Shown: positions 1-9,486, counted from the stretch's first letter. The stretch is DNA of 64,000 bases from VXRD01 sp965242535 (GCA_965242535.1 OZ251458.1:310001-374000), one strand, 5' to 3'. Notes: a model not told the origin generated them from the sequence alone. A program made the numbers and translations.

Positions 1-511
1 CGTATATCGGCTCGTCGTTCACCGTGGCGATCGCATCGCCCTTTTGAATATAGCCAAACCCCGTATCTGCCCGCGTGGGTTTGACGCCGAGGGTGAACAG
101 GGTATCGGCGCGGTCTAAAAGCGCGTCTTCTGCCACCTCGAGCAACCGACAAAATTCCCTCGGCGCGCCGATGTGGTGATCCGAACCCAAACTCGCTATC
201 GCGCATCCGGGAAACCGAGCTTCCAATAAGGCGCATTCCAACCCCACCGCGGGCCCGGTATTGCGAAGCGCCGGTTCGACAATGATATTTTTTTTTGCCA
301 ACTCGGGCACTTGTTCGCGCACGCGATTCACCAACGCCGCGCTCGTGGAGATGTACAGATCATCCATCGCCGCGAGCGACCGCAGGCGGTTCACCGCTTC
401 TTGCAACATCGTGCGCTCGCCGGTCAAGGCGTGAAACTGCTTGGGGATGTGCTTGCGGCTCAAGGGCCACAGCCGCGTGCCGATGCCACCTGCGCGAATC
501 ACAAATTTCAT
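1..511 (-). CDS. manC: Mannose-1-phosphate guanylyltransferase, N-terminal part (runs off window)
   Basis: The protein begins MKFVIRAGGIGTRLWPLSRK and continues HIPKQF, which is the nucleotide-binding signature (GGxGTRLWPLSRxxxPKQF) of GDP-mannose pyrophosphorylases. These enzymes make GDP-mannose from mannose-1-phosphate and GTP for surface glycans. About 170 residues are visible, including EPALRNTGPAV and LGSDHHI, which match the family's substrate-binding segments. The frame is still open at base 1, so the C-terminal half lies outside the window. The ATG at 511 is preceded by a strong GGAGGAAGG ribosome-binding site. The gene is divergent from nadA, with about 100 bp between the two starts. 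A signature A usually seen before the first GG pair is R here (IRAGG), an unremarkable variation. Confidence 0.88.
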   Translation of the reverse strand, partial: MKFVIRAGGIGTRLWPLSRKHIPKQFHALTGERTMLQEAVNRLRSLAAMDDLYISTSAALVNRVREQVPELAKKNIIVEPALRNTGPAVGLECALLEARFPGCAIASLGSDHHIGAPREFCRLLEVAEDALLDRADTLFTLGVKPTRADTGFGYIQKGDAIATVNDEPIY

Positions 512-612
512 CCCTTCCTCCCGCGTATCCGATAACCCAAGCCTTGCGACCAAGGGCGTATTTGTATATCTTTACGCAAATCTACGCACACCGACAACAG
601 GAGCTGACTGTT

Positions 613-1662
613 ATGGCGCTGACTGCCACCACTTTGGAAGAGACCTATCGACAGATGGCCGAGCGGTTAGATGGCATCGTGCCGGATATCGAATTGCGCT
701 ACAAAGCCGAACTGGCCTTTGAAATCAACACCGTGAAAAAAGAGCGCGGGGCGATCATCCTCGGGCACAACTACATGGAACCCGCGCTTTATCACTCGGT
801 GCCCGATGTCGTGGGCGATTCGCTCGAATTGTCGCGCAAAGCCGCCGAGACAGACGCGGATCCCATCGTCTTTTGCGGCGTGCGCTTCATGGCCGAAACC
901 GCAAAAATTCTCAATCCGGACAAAACCGTGCTCTTGCCCGCGCGCGTTGCCGGCTGTTCGCTGGCCTCGAGCATTACGGCGCGAGACGTCCGCAACCTGC
1001 GCGAACGATACCCGGGCGTTCCCATCGTCACGTATATCAATACCTATGCCGATGTCAAAGCCGAAAGCGATATTTGCTGCACGTCGGGCAATGCCCACAA
1101 GGTCGTCGAATCGCTCGACTCGGACGCGGTTATCTTTTTGCCCGACGAATACCTGGCCGCCAATGTCGCACGGGAAACCGATAAACGCATTGTCTTTCCC
1201 ACCAAAACGGGCTTGGCCAATCCCAAACCCGGCCTCGAATACGAAATGATCGGCTGGCACGGGCGCTGCGAAGTCCACGAGCAATTCACCGTGCGAGACA
1301 TTGAAAACGCGCGCGCGCAATTCCCGGATGTCGTCGTCCTCGCGCACCCGGAATGCAGCCCGGAAGTGGTCGCCGCGTCCGATTTTTCCGGCAGCACGTC
1401 CCGCATGGTGGATTACGTGCGCGAAATGGATGCGGAGCGGTACTTGCTGTTGACGGAATGCAGCATGGGCGACAACATCGCCGCGGAAAATCCAGACAAG
1501 GAGATGGTGGGCCTGTGCAGCATCCGCTGTCCGCACATGAACGAAATCACCCTTGAAGACACGCGCAATGCCCTGCTCAACGACGAGCAAATCATCGAAG
1601 TGCCCGAAGACATCCGCATCCGCGCCTTAAAAGCCGTGGAACGCATGTTGGAAATCACATGA
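613..1662 (+). CDS. nadA: Quinolinate synthase A
   Basis: NadA condenses iminoaspartate with dihydroxyacetone phosphate to quinolinate in de novo NAD synthesis, using an oxygen-sensitive [4Fe-4S] cluster. The protein has 349 residues, usual for the family. Visible hallmarks are AIILGHNYMEPALYH near the N-terminus, and the three expected cluster cysteines in AGCSLAS, AHPECSPEVV and RCPHMNEITL. The frame stays open upstream to base 295, but that stretch is antisense to manC. The ATG at 613 has AGGAG about 10 bases upstream and begins the conserved protein. No nadB or nadC is adjacent, so the gene appears to be monocistronic. Confidence 0.95.
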   Translation: MALTATTLEETYRQMAERLDGIVPDIELRYKAELAFEINTVKKERGAIILGHNYMEPALYHSVPDVVGDSLELSRKAAETDADPIVFCGVRFMAETAKILNPDKTVLLPARVAGCSLASSITARDVRNLRERYPGVPIVTYINTYADVKAESDICCTSGNAHKVVESLDSDAVIFLPDEYLAANVARETDKRIVFPTKTGLANPKPGLEYEMIGWHGRCEVHEQFTVRDIENARAQFPDVVVLAHPECSPEVVAASDFSGSTSRMVDYVREMDAERYLLLTECSMGDNIAAENPDKEMVGLCSIRCPHMNEITLEDTRNALLNDEQIIEVPEDIRIRALKAVERMLEIT

Positions 1663-2072
1663 TCTTAGAAGTTATTTTTAAACCCCTGACAGCCCTTGCG
1701 TCTCGCCTCTCGCCTACGGACTGAGGACAGGCACGGGGGCCTGTCCCTACGGCTGATGGCGATTACCTACCTCTCGCGTCCGCGTCTTGCCTCTCCCGTC
1801 TCCCGTCTTCCCTCTCGCCTACTGACCACGGACTGAGGACAGGCACGAGGGCCTGTCCCTACAACGGATGGGATAAGGGATGATGGGATTGCCCGCTATC
1901 CCGCTCTCGTTTTTAATCCGTCTCTCTGCCCTTTGCCCTACTCTCGCTTTTCATCCGCCTTTCAATCCGCTAATCTGTGTAATCCGCGATTCAGACGAGT
2001 TACCCACGCCCTCTGCCCCACTCTCGCCTCTCGCCTCTTCCGTCTCCCGTCTCCCGTCTCCCGTCTCCCGTC
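1663..2072. repeat. Intergenic repeat field (palindromes and heptamer arrays)
   Basis: No gene is visible between nadA and the enolase-superfamily gene. The stretch holds two palindromes of the GGACAGGC/GCCTGTCC family (1725-1750 and, with one loop change, 1837-1862), each followed by CTAC. It also holds pyrimidine-rich arrays built from CTCCCGT, CTCTCGC and related 7-mers at about 1690-1720, 1785-1825 and 2020-2078. The last array runs up to the stop codon of the convergent gene. Confidence 0.8.
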
Positions 2073-3503
2073 TTACCCTAGTGACGCCGCCATCCAATCC
2101 GCGAGGGGGGTAAATTGGAGCGTATCGAGATCGAAGCCATAGCCAAACGGCGCGTCGATCACACTCTCTAAGTTCAACGCGCCATCGCGGACATCCAACA
2201 CCGGAAATCCCTGCGCGTGTCGGCGATACAACGAGGCGTGGCGCGTCAGCACTTGGCTTTGAACCGCTTCGGGATACATCCCCAAGCCCGCGAAATAGTG
2301 ATGCCCATTGCGCTCGGAGTGATCCACACCCAGAACGGCCAGCGCGGCGAGGTCTTGCAACAGCGCGACCGGGCCCACATTGGCGAGGTCCTCGCTGCTC
2401 AAAATATAGGTCCCCGAGGGATCGCGTCTTCGCCTGTGCGCCATCAAGCACGCATTGGCGATCCCCTTAAAAACGCCCTTGCAATTTTTGTGGCTCGTAC
2501 CCGCGTACCCGCAATCCAATGCCCGAGTCGCGCTGTCGAGCGCGCCATCGGACTCGTCGATGATCATCGGCGGGCGATCCGTCCAATCCATCAATTTGAC
2601 CTCTGAACTCAACGCCCTGTCGCGGTGTAGCGGTTGCTCCACAAAGAGCAAGCCGTTGAGAAAGCGCGACAACCCCGCGTCGCCTCGGATGGTCTCCCAC
2701 AAATTTCTAAACGGTTCGACTTCGGTGTACTGCTCGTTGCCATCGAGCGTGAACGCGCATCGATCGCCCATCAGCCCCGCGATTTGCCGGAGCCGATCCA
2801 AATCCTGCCTCGCATCCCCGCACAACTTGATTTTCAAATGCGTCAACCGATACGCCTCGATATTCGCGGCCAGCGATTGGGGCAGGCCATCATCCACGCG
2901 ATCCGCGTCTGCGATGTCGGCATCGGTTAGCGGATCGGCCAGCCCTACGGTGTGTCGCACGGTGATCGACCGCCGCGCCGATGGCGCCAGCAATTCCCCA
3001 GGCGCGTATCCCGCCAACTCGGCGTGTATATCGCCCAAGCGAATGCCCAGCGCGTTTTCCCGCACGGCCCATGCAAATGCCATCCCTTTGGCCCGACAAA
3101 ACGCATCGATCACGGCCCGCTCGACCATGCTGACCCCAAACGCCCACAACAGCGGGGGATATGCCGTCGCATTTGCCCACGCCCGCTGTTTGGCATAGAC
3201 CTTTTGCCAAAAATCGAACGCCGAATCCACGCCCTCGGTTTGCAGCGCGAAATCGCATGCCCGTTGTATCACGGTCACCATTTCGTCCAGATCGTCCTCA
3301 AAGGGCGCGTCTGGATTTTTCGTGAACCACTTGGGCGGCAAGCCGTCTGCGGCCAAGCCAATTTCCCTCGCGCCATCGACATTGACCCGCGCCCGCACGA
3401 ACAAATGGGGCAATGCCACCAGCGATGCGATCCCGTACTTAAACGGAAACCGCGTGTGCATGTTCAAAATATTGAGGTCGATTTTCTCGACTGAAATACT
3501 CAT
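2073..3503 (-). CDS. Enolase-superfamily (mandelate racemase/muconate-lactonizing-like) enzyme
   Basis: This 476-residue protein has the order of the enolase superfamily: an N-terminal capping domain, then a TIM barrel with LKIKLCGD (KxK catalytic base region), FTLDGNEQY and FVEQP (metal-binding D and E), IIDESDG (third metal ligand) and a SHKNCKG segment near the end of the barrel. Such enzymes abstract an alpha-proton from carboxylate substrates in a Mg-dependent way, usually sugar acids. It is longer than typical members (about 370-400), with inserts around 100-200. The substrate cannot be told from sequence. The ATG at 3503 begins MSISVEKIDLNIL. It lies downstream of, and on the same strand as, the HEPN-motif gene. 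Confidence 0.78.
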   Translation of the reverse strand: MSISVEKIDLNILNMHTRFPFKYGIASLVALPHLFVRARVNVDGAREIGLAADGLPPKWFTKNPDAPFEDDLDEMVTVIQRACDFALQTEGVDSAFDFWQKVYAKQRAWANATAYPPLLWAFGVSMVERAVIDAFCRAKGMAFAWAVRENALGIRLGDIHAELAGYAPGELLAPSARRSITVRHTVGLADPLTDADIADADRVDDGLPQSLAANIEAYRLTHLKIKLCGDARQDLDRLRQIAGLMGDRCAFTLDGNEQYTEVEPFRNLWETIRGDAGLSRFLNGLLFVEQPLHRDRALSSEVKLMDWTDRPPMIIDESDGALDSATRALDCGYAGTSHKNCKGVFKGIANACLMAHRRRRDPSGTYILSSEDLANVGPVALLQDLAALAVLGVDHSERNGHHYFAGLGMYPEAVQSQVLTRHASLYRRHAQGFPVLDVRDGALNLESVIDAPFGYGFDLDTLQFTPLADWMAASLG

Positions 3504-3529
3504 GGTGCCGATTCCTTTTTTGTGGAGGC

Positions 3530-3566
3530 ATAATAAAACGCGCCCTCGCAGAATTTATCTGCGAGG
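3530..3566 (-). terminator. Probable intrinsic terminator of the HEPN-motif gene
   Basis: A perfect 9-bp stem CCTCGCAGA/TCTGCGAGG (3544-3552 with 3558-3566, loop of 5) overlaps the stop codon of the upstream gene. On the minus strand it is followed by GCGCG and then TTTTATTA. The T tract is not immediately adjacent, so termination may be weak. Confidence 0.45.
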
Positions 3567-4244
3567 ACCGTTACTGGGGAGAAGTTTGCGATCTACCTCT
3601 GCCAAGAAGATTTCTGATATTCTGAGGATCTCGGTTGCATCCTCGACCATTTCCTCTTTGGTTCGCCTGCGTCTATTTCTATCGCTCTGTGAGAAATCGA
3701 TATCCATCTCGTGGACGATCTGATTGCGTACCGTGAATATCCGATCTAAGCGGTTTGGATCGCCTGTAATTGACTCGGACTTGATATCGAAAAACGAGCC
3801 TGCGCTCAGCAGTTGATCTTTCGACTGCAAGCTCTGCGAGGTGAGATCGTCGACCAGAATCTCAATAAGTCGATCCCGTGGGTTTGTCTGAGTGAGGACG
3901 TCGGCGAAAAACTTGGCGTCAATATCCTCTCCTCTGCGGATTCGCCGCTCGATATCCGCACGGAACCTTTGCTCCGCGCCTTCATTGCAGTTGATCACAT
4001 CGGGCAAAGCATCCCTTATCAGTTGCTTGACCAGAAAATCCAGACCCGCACAAGCGAATGTGAGCATGGCTCGGAGAAGGTCTTGGTCTTCATCAGTGGG
4101 GACTTCTTCGGCACTGCTCGTCTTCGCGTTGAAAATTTCGAGAAAGGAACTCGACGTGTCGTGCATCTTGCAAAGGAGGGTATAGGCATTCCGACACTGA
4201 GGACATTTTGGCTCGGCGGGATAGTGATGAAAGTGCGATGGCAT
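3555..4244 (-). CDS. HEPN-motif protein with N-terminal CxxC
   Basis: A 229-residue protein, not assigned to a named family. It starts MPSHFHHYPAEPKCPQCRN, so a CxxC with a further Cys suggests a small zinc knuckle. The rest looks alpha-helical and carries VRNQIVHEMD near residue 180. That is an R-x4-H motif of the HEPN superfamily, where it forms the RNase or nucleotide-binding active site. The ATG at 4244 shares its A with the TGA of the upstream gene (TGATG), so the two are probably translationally coupled. An internal ATG at 4166 is an alternative start that would drop the CxxC. A role as a toxin or defence RNase is inferred from the motif only. Base composition looks less GC-rich than the flanks. 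Confidence 0.6.
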   Translation of the reverse strand: MPSHFHHYPAEPKCPQCRNAYTLLCKMHDTSSSFLEIFNAKTSSAEEVPTDEDQDLLRAMLTFACAGLDFLVKQLIRDALPDVINCNEGAEQRFRADIERRIRRGEDIDAKFFADVLTQTNPRDRLIEILVDDLTSQSLQSKDQLLSAGSFFDIKSESITGDPNRLDRIFTVRNQIVHEMDIDFSQSDRNRRRRTKEEMVEDATEILRISEIFLAEVDRKLLPSNGPRR

Positions 4245-4558
4245 CAAAAGGTTTCCAGTTCTTCGATATCTTCGGCAAATATCGGCAATGGCGAATAGCC
4301 CGGATAGCCCGGATAGCCCGGATAGCCCGGATAGCCCGGATAGCCCGGATAGCCCGGATAGCCTCTGTAAGGCCGGTTGCTGAACCGATACAGGCGGTTG
4401 TTTTGCGTGATGGTGCCGAGGTACTCGCCATCAGGGTCGACGACCTCTCCATCGTTCCAGGGCGTCCAACCGATCCAGTTGCCTTCGATGTCAAAGACAT
4501 ACTCCTCGCGCTTAAAGGCGATCCACAGGCCAGAAGAATGAAAGAGATACTCGGTCAT
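4244..4558 (-). CDS. Small beta-repeat protein, resembling 4-fold beta-flower family
   Basis: A 104-residue protein with several short internal repeats of the form aromatic-x-x-x-G-x-x-[IL]-[AG]: LFHSSGLWIAF, FDIEGNWIGWT, VDPDGEYLGTI. This pattern resembles small '4-fold beta flower' proteins; that assignment is a resemblance only. The C-terminal part contains seven consecutive G-Y-P tripeptides, encoded by a 9-bp tandem repeat. The gene overlaps the HEPN-motif gene by one base in a TGATG arrangement, suggesting one transcript and linked functions. The ATG at 4558 is the only plausible start. Confidence 0.55.
   Translation of the reverse strand: MTEYLFHSSGLWIAFKREEYVFDIEGNWIGWTPWNDGEVVDPDGEYLGTITQNNRLYRFSNRPYRGYPGYPGYPGYPGYPGYPGYPGYSPLPIFAEDIEELETF
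4290..4363 (-). repeat. 9-bp tandem repeat encoding (GYP)n
   Basis: The unit CCCGGATAG (plus strand) is repeated about seven times without change and encodes Gly-Tyr-Pro on the minus strand. Because the unit is three codons, copy-number changes stay in frame, so the length of this tract is likely to vary between strains. Confidence 0.9.
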
Positions 4559-4649
4559 TGAAAGGCGTCCAAAAATGAAATGTGGCTGGCGTTAGGGGGC
4601 ATAATGGTACGTCATTTCGCGCTCCATCACAAGCGAAAGACCCCATTGG

Positions 4650-5903
4650 CTACTGACCATCGGCCACTTTCTTTTCGAACACCGCATTCCAATCCACGCG
4701 GGCGGTGAATTGCATGGCGGCGAACAGGGTGGCGATGCCCAGCAAGGTGATGGTCAAGCCGGTGTAGCCTTCGAAGAAAAAGGTGTAGGAGAACAGCACG
4801 AGGTAGATGAACTGCCCCAAGCCAATTTCGACAAAGGCCAAGCGCGTGCCCAAAATGAGGCGCATGTACGAGATGACGAGGAAAACCGAGACTGCCGCCC
4901 CCAAGACAAAAGCGTAGTGGATGAGCATGTGATCCACCAAATAGGCCAGCAACAGGTGAAAACTGAAAAACGCGGCGGCTAAAAAGAAGTAGTGCATCGG
5001 ATGCAGATTGAGGCCGCGCACCGTGCCAAAGATAAAGAGCAGAAAGAAGAAGAGGAAAAGGGAGATGGGCGCGGCGAAAACGACTTGGCTGACCCAAGGG
5101 CCGGGGTTGAGGCGCGCGGGCATGATCATCCCCAAATCCACGCCTGTGAGGAGATGGTCGTACCGCCACGTCAGGGTCCACGCATCCCCATTTTGCGTCT
5201 TGGTCGTGGGGGACATGCTCTCTTGCGGAAAGTCGATGTCCGCAAAGCCCGTGTGCATCACCAACTCGAAATCCGACACTTGGTTGACGTGGTGACCAAA
5301 GCTGTACCGCCATTGATCCATGCCCTGCGAGCGATAGGACACGGCGATCGGGCGTTCTTCCCCTGGCTGCAACTCGATGGCTTGGACGAGACGCCCATCG
5401 CGGATCGGCAAATCGCCGATGGCCCGATCCCCTACGCGCAAGGTGAACGCGTCGTACACGGCGCGCGGCGCGGGCAGTTCCAAATCGAAGTACACGGTCC
5501 GGCTTTGATCCGTGGTGTTGGCGACGGTGTACGCGGCATCGAATTGGACTTGATAGACCGCGTACCACAGCAAGCCCTTGCGCCGATGCTCCATAGACAA
5601 ATCGACTTCGATGCGACTGCCCTTCAGGTTCAGATAGCGTCTTTCCTCCACCATGCGCGACGCGGGATTGCCCATGGCGCTGGCCTCTGCCCCCAGGGCG
5701 CCGGTCTCGGTCTGGGTCACGCGCTCCAACCAATAGCTTCGCGGCGCCTGTTGCCGCTGTGGCACTCCCCAAAGTGAACTCACGGCACTTTTGAGCTTGT
5801 CGTCTTGCGTCTCCGTGCGAAATTGGACGGTCGCGCCCAAAATCATCCAGGCGACCGTAATGCCGATGTAAATGATGCCGATGGCGACAATGCGTTGAAT
5901 CAT
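4650..5903 (-). CDS. creD: CreD-family inner-membrane protein
   Basis: A 417-residue membrane protein. It has an N-terminal membrane anchor (IVAIGIIYIGITVAWMILG), a large extracytoplasmic beta-rich region (residues about 30-290) and a block of five or six C-terminal membrane segments containing LHPMHYFFLAAAFFSFHLLLAYLVDH, split here only by composition, which matches the conserved end of CreD. CreD of enterobacteria responds to the CreBC two-component system and affects envelope stress and beta-lactam response. No creB or creC gene is nearby. The ATG at 5903 has GAGGAGG eight bases upstream and starts at the anchor; the frame is open further upstream, but without a comparable site. Confidence 0.8.
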   Translation of the reverse strand: MIQRIVAIGIIYIGITVAWMILGATVQFRTETQDDKLKSAVSSLWGVPQRQQAPRSYWLERVTQTETGALGAEASAMGNPASRMVEERRYLNLKGSRIEVDLSMEHRRKGLLWYAVYQVQFDAAYTVANTTDQSRTVYFDLELPAPRAVYDAFTLRVGDRAIGDLPIRDGRLVQAIELQPGEERPIAVSYRSQGMDQWRYSFGHHVNQVSDFELVMHTGFADIDFPQESMSPTTKTQNGDAWTLTWRYDHLLTGVDLGMIMPARLNPGPWVSQVVFAAPISLFLFFFLLFIFGTVRGLNLHPMHYFFLAAAFFSFHLLLAYLVDHMLIHYAFVLGAAVSVFLVISYMRLILGTRLAFVEIGLGQFIYLVLFSYTFFFEGYTGLTITLLGIATLFAAMQFTARVDWNAVFEKKVADGQ

Positions 5904-5975
5904 GGGACTCCTCCTCTTAACTGCGGTGTGGACGATCAAACCTTTCGCAAGTTGTTGCACGCCGAGATGAAATAA

Positions 5976-6347
5976 CTAGATCATTCTGCCGAGCACCATG
6001 CCCAGCCAGCATCCCGCGATGCAAAGGGCGACGCTCAAAATGACATTCGCGGCGGCCAGAACGTGGTCGCCCGATTCCAGCAAGTTCAGGGTTTCAAAAG
6101 AAAAGGTCGAAAAAGTCGTGAACGCGCCCAGCAACCCGATCGTCGAGCCAGCGCGCCACGCATCGCCGCAGAGACGTTCAGACAGGGCGACGTAAAACAG
6201 CCCCATGAGAATCGATCCGATGATGTTCACCGCGAGCGTGCCATAGGGAAAGCCGCGGCCAAACGAGCTGTGGATGCCCATGGACATGCCATAGCGCAAC
6301 ACGGCGCCCACAGCACCGCCGCCGGCAATGAAGAGTATCTGGGTCAC
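5976..6347 (-). CDS. crcB: Fluoride-selective channel CrcB/Fluc
   Basis: A 123-residue protein with four membrane segments and the Fluc signatures GGxxGAxxRY (GGGAVGAVLRY), a central N in TLAVNIIGS and the GAFTTFSTFSFE segment that lines the fluoride pore. Fluc channels work as antiparallel dimers exporting fluoride. The start appears to be GTG at 6347, with no clear Shine-Dalgarno site. I did not recognise a fluoride riboswitch in the short leader. It lies between glnE and creD on the same strand. Confidence 0.92.
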   Translation of the reverse strand: MTQILFIAGGGAVGAVLRYGMSMGIHSSFGRGFPYGTLAVNIIGSILMGLFYVALSERLCGDAWRAGSTIGLLGAFTTFSTFSFETLNLLESGDHVLAAANVILSVALCIAGCWLGMVLGRMI

Positions 6348-6411
6348 GGATCGGGACTTTCGGGTTTTGGGGATTTGCAGTTAGGTCGTTCTTTGGTTTC
6401 CCGCTCGCGGC

Positions 6412-9400
6412 TTACGCCTCATTCGTTATCACCCGGTCGAAAATCGCCCGCGTTTGGGTCATTTCTCGTTTTAGGGCATCGTTGAACTCGTCGGCAGTTT
6501 CAAATCCCATGGCGCGCGCCAATGCGGTCAGGGCGCGGTCTTCGCTGGGCAGGCGGGTGCGCGCTTGTTCGTCTTGGCGTCGGATCACTTTTTCGACGGT
6601 ACGCAAAAACACAAACGCCTGCTGGAGATCGCGTGCGTCTTCGGCCTCCAAAAACCCGGCGCCGACCAATCGCCAAAGCGCGTCGAGGGTGTTGGCGCTG
6701 CGTAATTGAGGATGGTCTTTGGCGTGTCGCAACTGCAGAATTTGGGCGATGAACTCGATATCCACGATCCCGCCCGGGTCCGTTTTGATGCTTGACGTCT
6801 TGCCGGTTTTCGGGCCGTCTTTGCGTTCCATTTTTTTGCGAATATCCAGCATGGTGGCGACTTCGGCATCTGAAAACCCGGCGCCCGCGACGAACGGCTC
6901 GAACAAATTCATCAGCTTCTCGCCCAAAGCCGGATCGCCTGCGACGGCCCGACTGCGGGAAAGCGCGAGGCGTTCCCACGTAGATGCGCGCGTGTCCAAA
7001 TACTTGCCATACGCCTCTAAGGACAGCGCCAAGAGCGCGCCCGAGCCTTCGGGCCGCAACCGCGCATCCACCGGATAGAGCTTGCCCTGCGGGGTGTTTT
7101 GCCCGAGCATCGCGATCATCTGCTGCGACAAGTCGATGAAAAATTGCAGATTTCCCTGCGGCCTCGCGCCGTCTGTTTCGCCGTCTTCGCCATAGACAAA
7201 GACGATATCCAAATCCGAGCCAAAGCTCAATTCGCCGCCGCCCATCTTGCCCAAGCCCAACACCACGAACCCGACCTCTTCGCCCTGCCGATTGCGCGGC
7301 ACGCCTCGCTTTGCCACCAAGCGCGCATGCACCACCTCATAGACCACCTGCACGACGGCATCGGCCAACATGGTCAGGGCTTCAAATGTTTCAAACGTGT
7401 CGGTCAAATCCACCAAATTGCGCGTGCCAAAGCGCAGCAACTCGCGGTTTTTGACCGCGTTCAACGCGCCGACCAATTCGGGGGTGTCGCCATACCGCTC
7501 GAGTTGCTCGCGGAGTTGCTCGCGGATCGCGTCAATGCCCGGGCTCAAGTGTAGCACCTCGGCTTCGGGATCGAAATACAAAACCTCGGGACGAACCAGC
7601 CAATCGAGCAAGCCGGGGTTGCGCGTGATCACCTGCACCAAAAATTGACTGCCCACGCACAGAGACAGCACCAACTTGCGAAAGCCGCTGTGGGTGGTCA
7701 AAATGCGGAAAAACATATCGCCCGCGCCATACGCAGATACCAGGCTTTCCAAGTTTTTCAACCCCTGATCCGGGTCGGGCGAATCCTGGAGCGCCTGCAT
7801 CAATGCGGGCGCCAATTCCGTAAAACTCTGCCGCGCCTGTGTGCCCATGATCCGCGGCACGTGCCCATAAGCCAAATAGATGAGATTGCGATGCGCTTCT
7901 GTCGGGCGATCAAAGCCGATCTCTTTTAACAGGCCGATGGCCTCGGCATCGCCGACCTCCATGTTGACCAACGCGCCGATAGAGCGGCCCTCGCTTTCTT
8001 GCGCCTCGGTAAAGACGCCGGTATATACCTCTTGGACGTCCTTTGAATGATCGGCCAGCGTATCGCGATACGCCTGGGCAGACGCCATGTCCATCGTGCG
8101 CGCCATGACGTGTTGTTCGTCCTCGGTTTCGGGCAGGGAATAATCGCTGCGGTTGTGCATCATTTGCAAGCGGTGTTCCAAACGCCTGAAAAAGATATAG
8201 GCATTTCTCAACTTATCGGCTTCTTCGTCCGACAGGGCAGACACCCCTTGCAACTGCCGAATGGCCTCGAGCGTGTTGTCCGAACGCGCATTTTCATGCA
8301 CGCGCCCCACGAGCAGTTGCAGGCACTGCACGATAAATTCGATGTCCCGAATGCCGCCCGAACGCAATTTCAGATGCGTTTCGCGCTGGCCCTTTCGCCC
8401 GATGCCCTCTTCGATGCGCCCTTTGATGCGGTTGATCTCGGTCGCCGGGCTCATGTCGAAATGGCGCGGAAAAACAAAGGGTTCTACCATGTCCAAAAAC
8501 CGATCGCCCAGGCGGCTCGACCCGGCGCAACACCGCGCTTTGATCAGCATCTGCCGCTCCCACAACTCGCCCCGCAGCATGTAATAGCTCTCGTATCCGC
8601 TGAGGGGCATCACCAGCGCGCCTGCCGCGCCATCCGGGCGCAAGCGCATGTCCGTGCGGTACAAAAACCCCTCGTAGGTCACTTCCGTTGCGGCGCGCAC
8701 GATTTGCTCGCCCAATCGAGTGAAAAATTCCTGATTGGTCGTGGCCCTTTCCCCATCGGTATTTCCCCCTGCGCCGTACGCGAACATCAAGTCGATGTCC
8801 GAACTGAAATTGAGCTCCATCCCCCCCAATTTGCCCAACCCGATGATCGCAAACTCCACGGGTTGTCCCTTCGCGTCTCGGGGCATCCCGTAGCGCGCTT
8901 GCAAATCGGGCAACAAAATGTCGATCAACTTTTGCAAACACACATCCGCCAAGATCGACAAATCGGCCGCCACGTACTGGATGGCGCGATTGCCCGCCAA
9001 ATCGCCTATGCCGATTCGCAACAGCTCGCGCCGCGCCGCACGCCGAACCGCGTTGAGCTTGCCATCGCGCGTATCCTCTGCATCGGCATCCCGATCAAAT
9101 GACGCGAGCAATTGCTTTTTATCGGAAGATCCCGCAAGTCGATCGGGATGTTGCGCCAACGAAAAAAAAGTTTCGGAATCGCGCACCAAAACATCGGACA
9201 TAAACGAACTGCTGCCGAGCGCGTACGCCAGCATGCGGCACAACTCGGCATTCGCGTCGAGTTGGCGCGCAAAATCTTCGCGCCGAAACATGGCCCGCGC
9301 CACGCGATCGAAATTGTTCAGCGCCAGATCCGGATCCGGCGCGGCGGTCAATGCCTGCAAAAATCCATCTGGCAGTTGCCCATAAACGCTCGGGTCCGTC

Positions 9401-9486
9401 AAACCCTCGAGATTTTGCACCGCGCGTTCCGCATCTCGAAACCCCGCCCCGGCGAGGGATGTCCCATTGAAGTCAAAAGTATCCAT
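6412..9486 (-). CDS. glnE: Bifunctional glutamine synthetase adenylyltransferase/deadenylase
   Basis: At 1024 residues it has the two-domain plan of GlnE: two nucleotidyltransferase cores with GLGKLGGMELNFSSDID (about residue 217) and GLGKMGGGELSFGSDLD (about residue 748), each ending in a paired Asp metal site, and each followed by a helical GlnD_UR_UTase-like region (GGIRDIEFIVQCLQL and GGIVDIEFIAQILQL). The first core removes AMP from glutamine synthetase and the second adds it, in response to nitrogen status. The ATG at 9486 begins MDTFDFNG. No glnA, glnB or glnD lies in the window. Confidence 0.96.
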   Translation of the reverse strand: MDTFDFNGTSLAGAGFRDAERAVQNLEGLTDPSVYGQLPDGFLQALTAAPDPDLALNNFDRVARAMFRREDFARQLDANAELCRMLAYALGSSSFMSDVLVRDSETFFSLAQHPDRLAGSSDKKQLLASFDRDADAEDTRDGKLNAVRRAARRELLRIGIGDLAGNRAIQYVAADLSILADVCLQKLIDILLPDLQARYGMPRDAKGQPVEFAIIGLGKLGGMELNFSSDIDLMFAYGAGGNTDGERATTNQEFFTRLGEQIVRAATEVTYEGFLYRTDMRLRPDGAAGALVMPLSGYESYYMLRGELWERQMLIKARCCAGSSRLGDRFLDMVEPFVFPRHFDMSPATEINRIKGRIEEGIGRKGQRETHLKLRSGGIRDIEFIVQCLQLLVGRVHENARSDNTLEAIRQLQGVSALSDEEADKLRNAYIFFRRLEHRLQMMHNRSDYSLPETEDEQHVMARTMDMASAQAYRDTLADHSKDVQEVYTGVFTEAQESEGRSIGALVNMEVGDAEAIGLLKEIGFDRPTEAHRNLIYLAYGHVPRIMGTQARQSFTELAPALMQALQDSPDPDQGLKNLESLVSAYGAGDMFFRILTTHSGFRKLVLSLCVGSQFLVQVITRNPGLLDWLVRPEVLYFDPEAEVLHLSPGIDAIREQLREQLERYGDTPELVGALNAVKNRELLRFGTRNLVDLTDTFETFEALTMLADAVVQVVYEVVHARLVAKRGVPRNRQGEEVGFVVLGLGKMGGGELSFGSDLDIVFVYGEDGETDGARPQGNLQFFIDLSQQMIAMLGQNTPQGKLYPVDARLRPEGSGALLALSLEAYGKYLDTRASTWERLALSRSRAVAGDPALGEKLMNLFEPFVAGAGFSDAEVATMLDIRKKMERKDGPKTGKTSSIKTDPGGIVDIEFIAQILQLRHAKDHPQLRSANTLDALWRLVGAGFLEAEDARDLQQAFVFLRTVEKVIRRQDEQARTRLPSEDRALTALARAMGFETADEFNDALKREMTQTRAIFDRVITNEA

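Noticed and set aside
667..1590. Long minus-strand open frame opposite nadA
   Set aside because: It is the antisense frame of a well-conserved gene in GC-rich DNA. Its translation has no motif and no ribosome-binding site.
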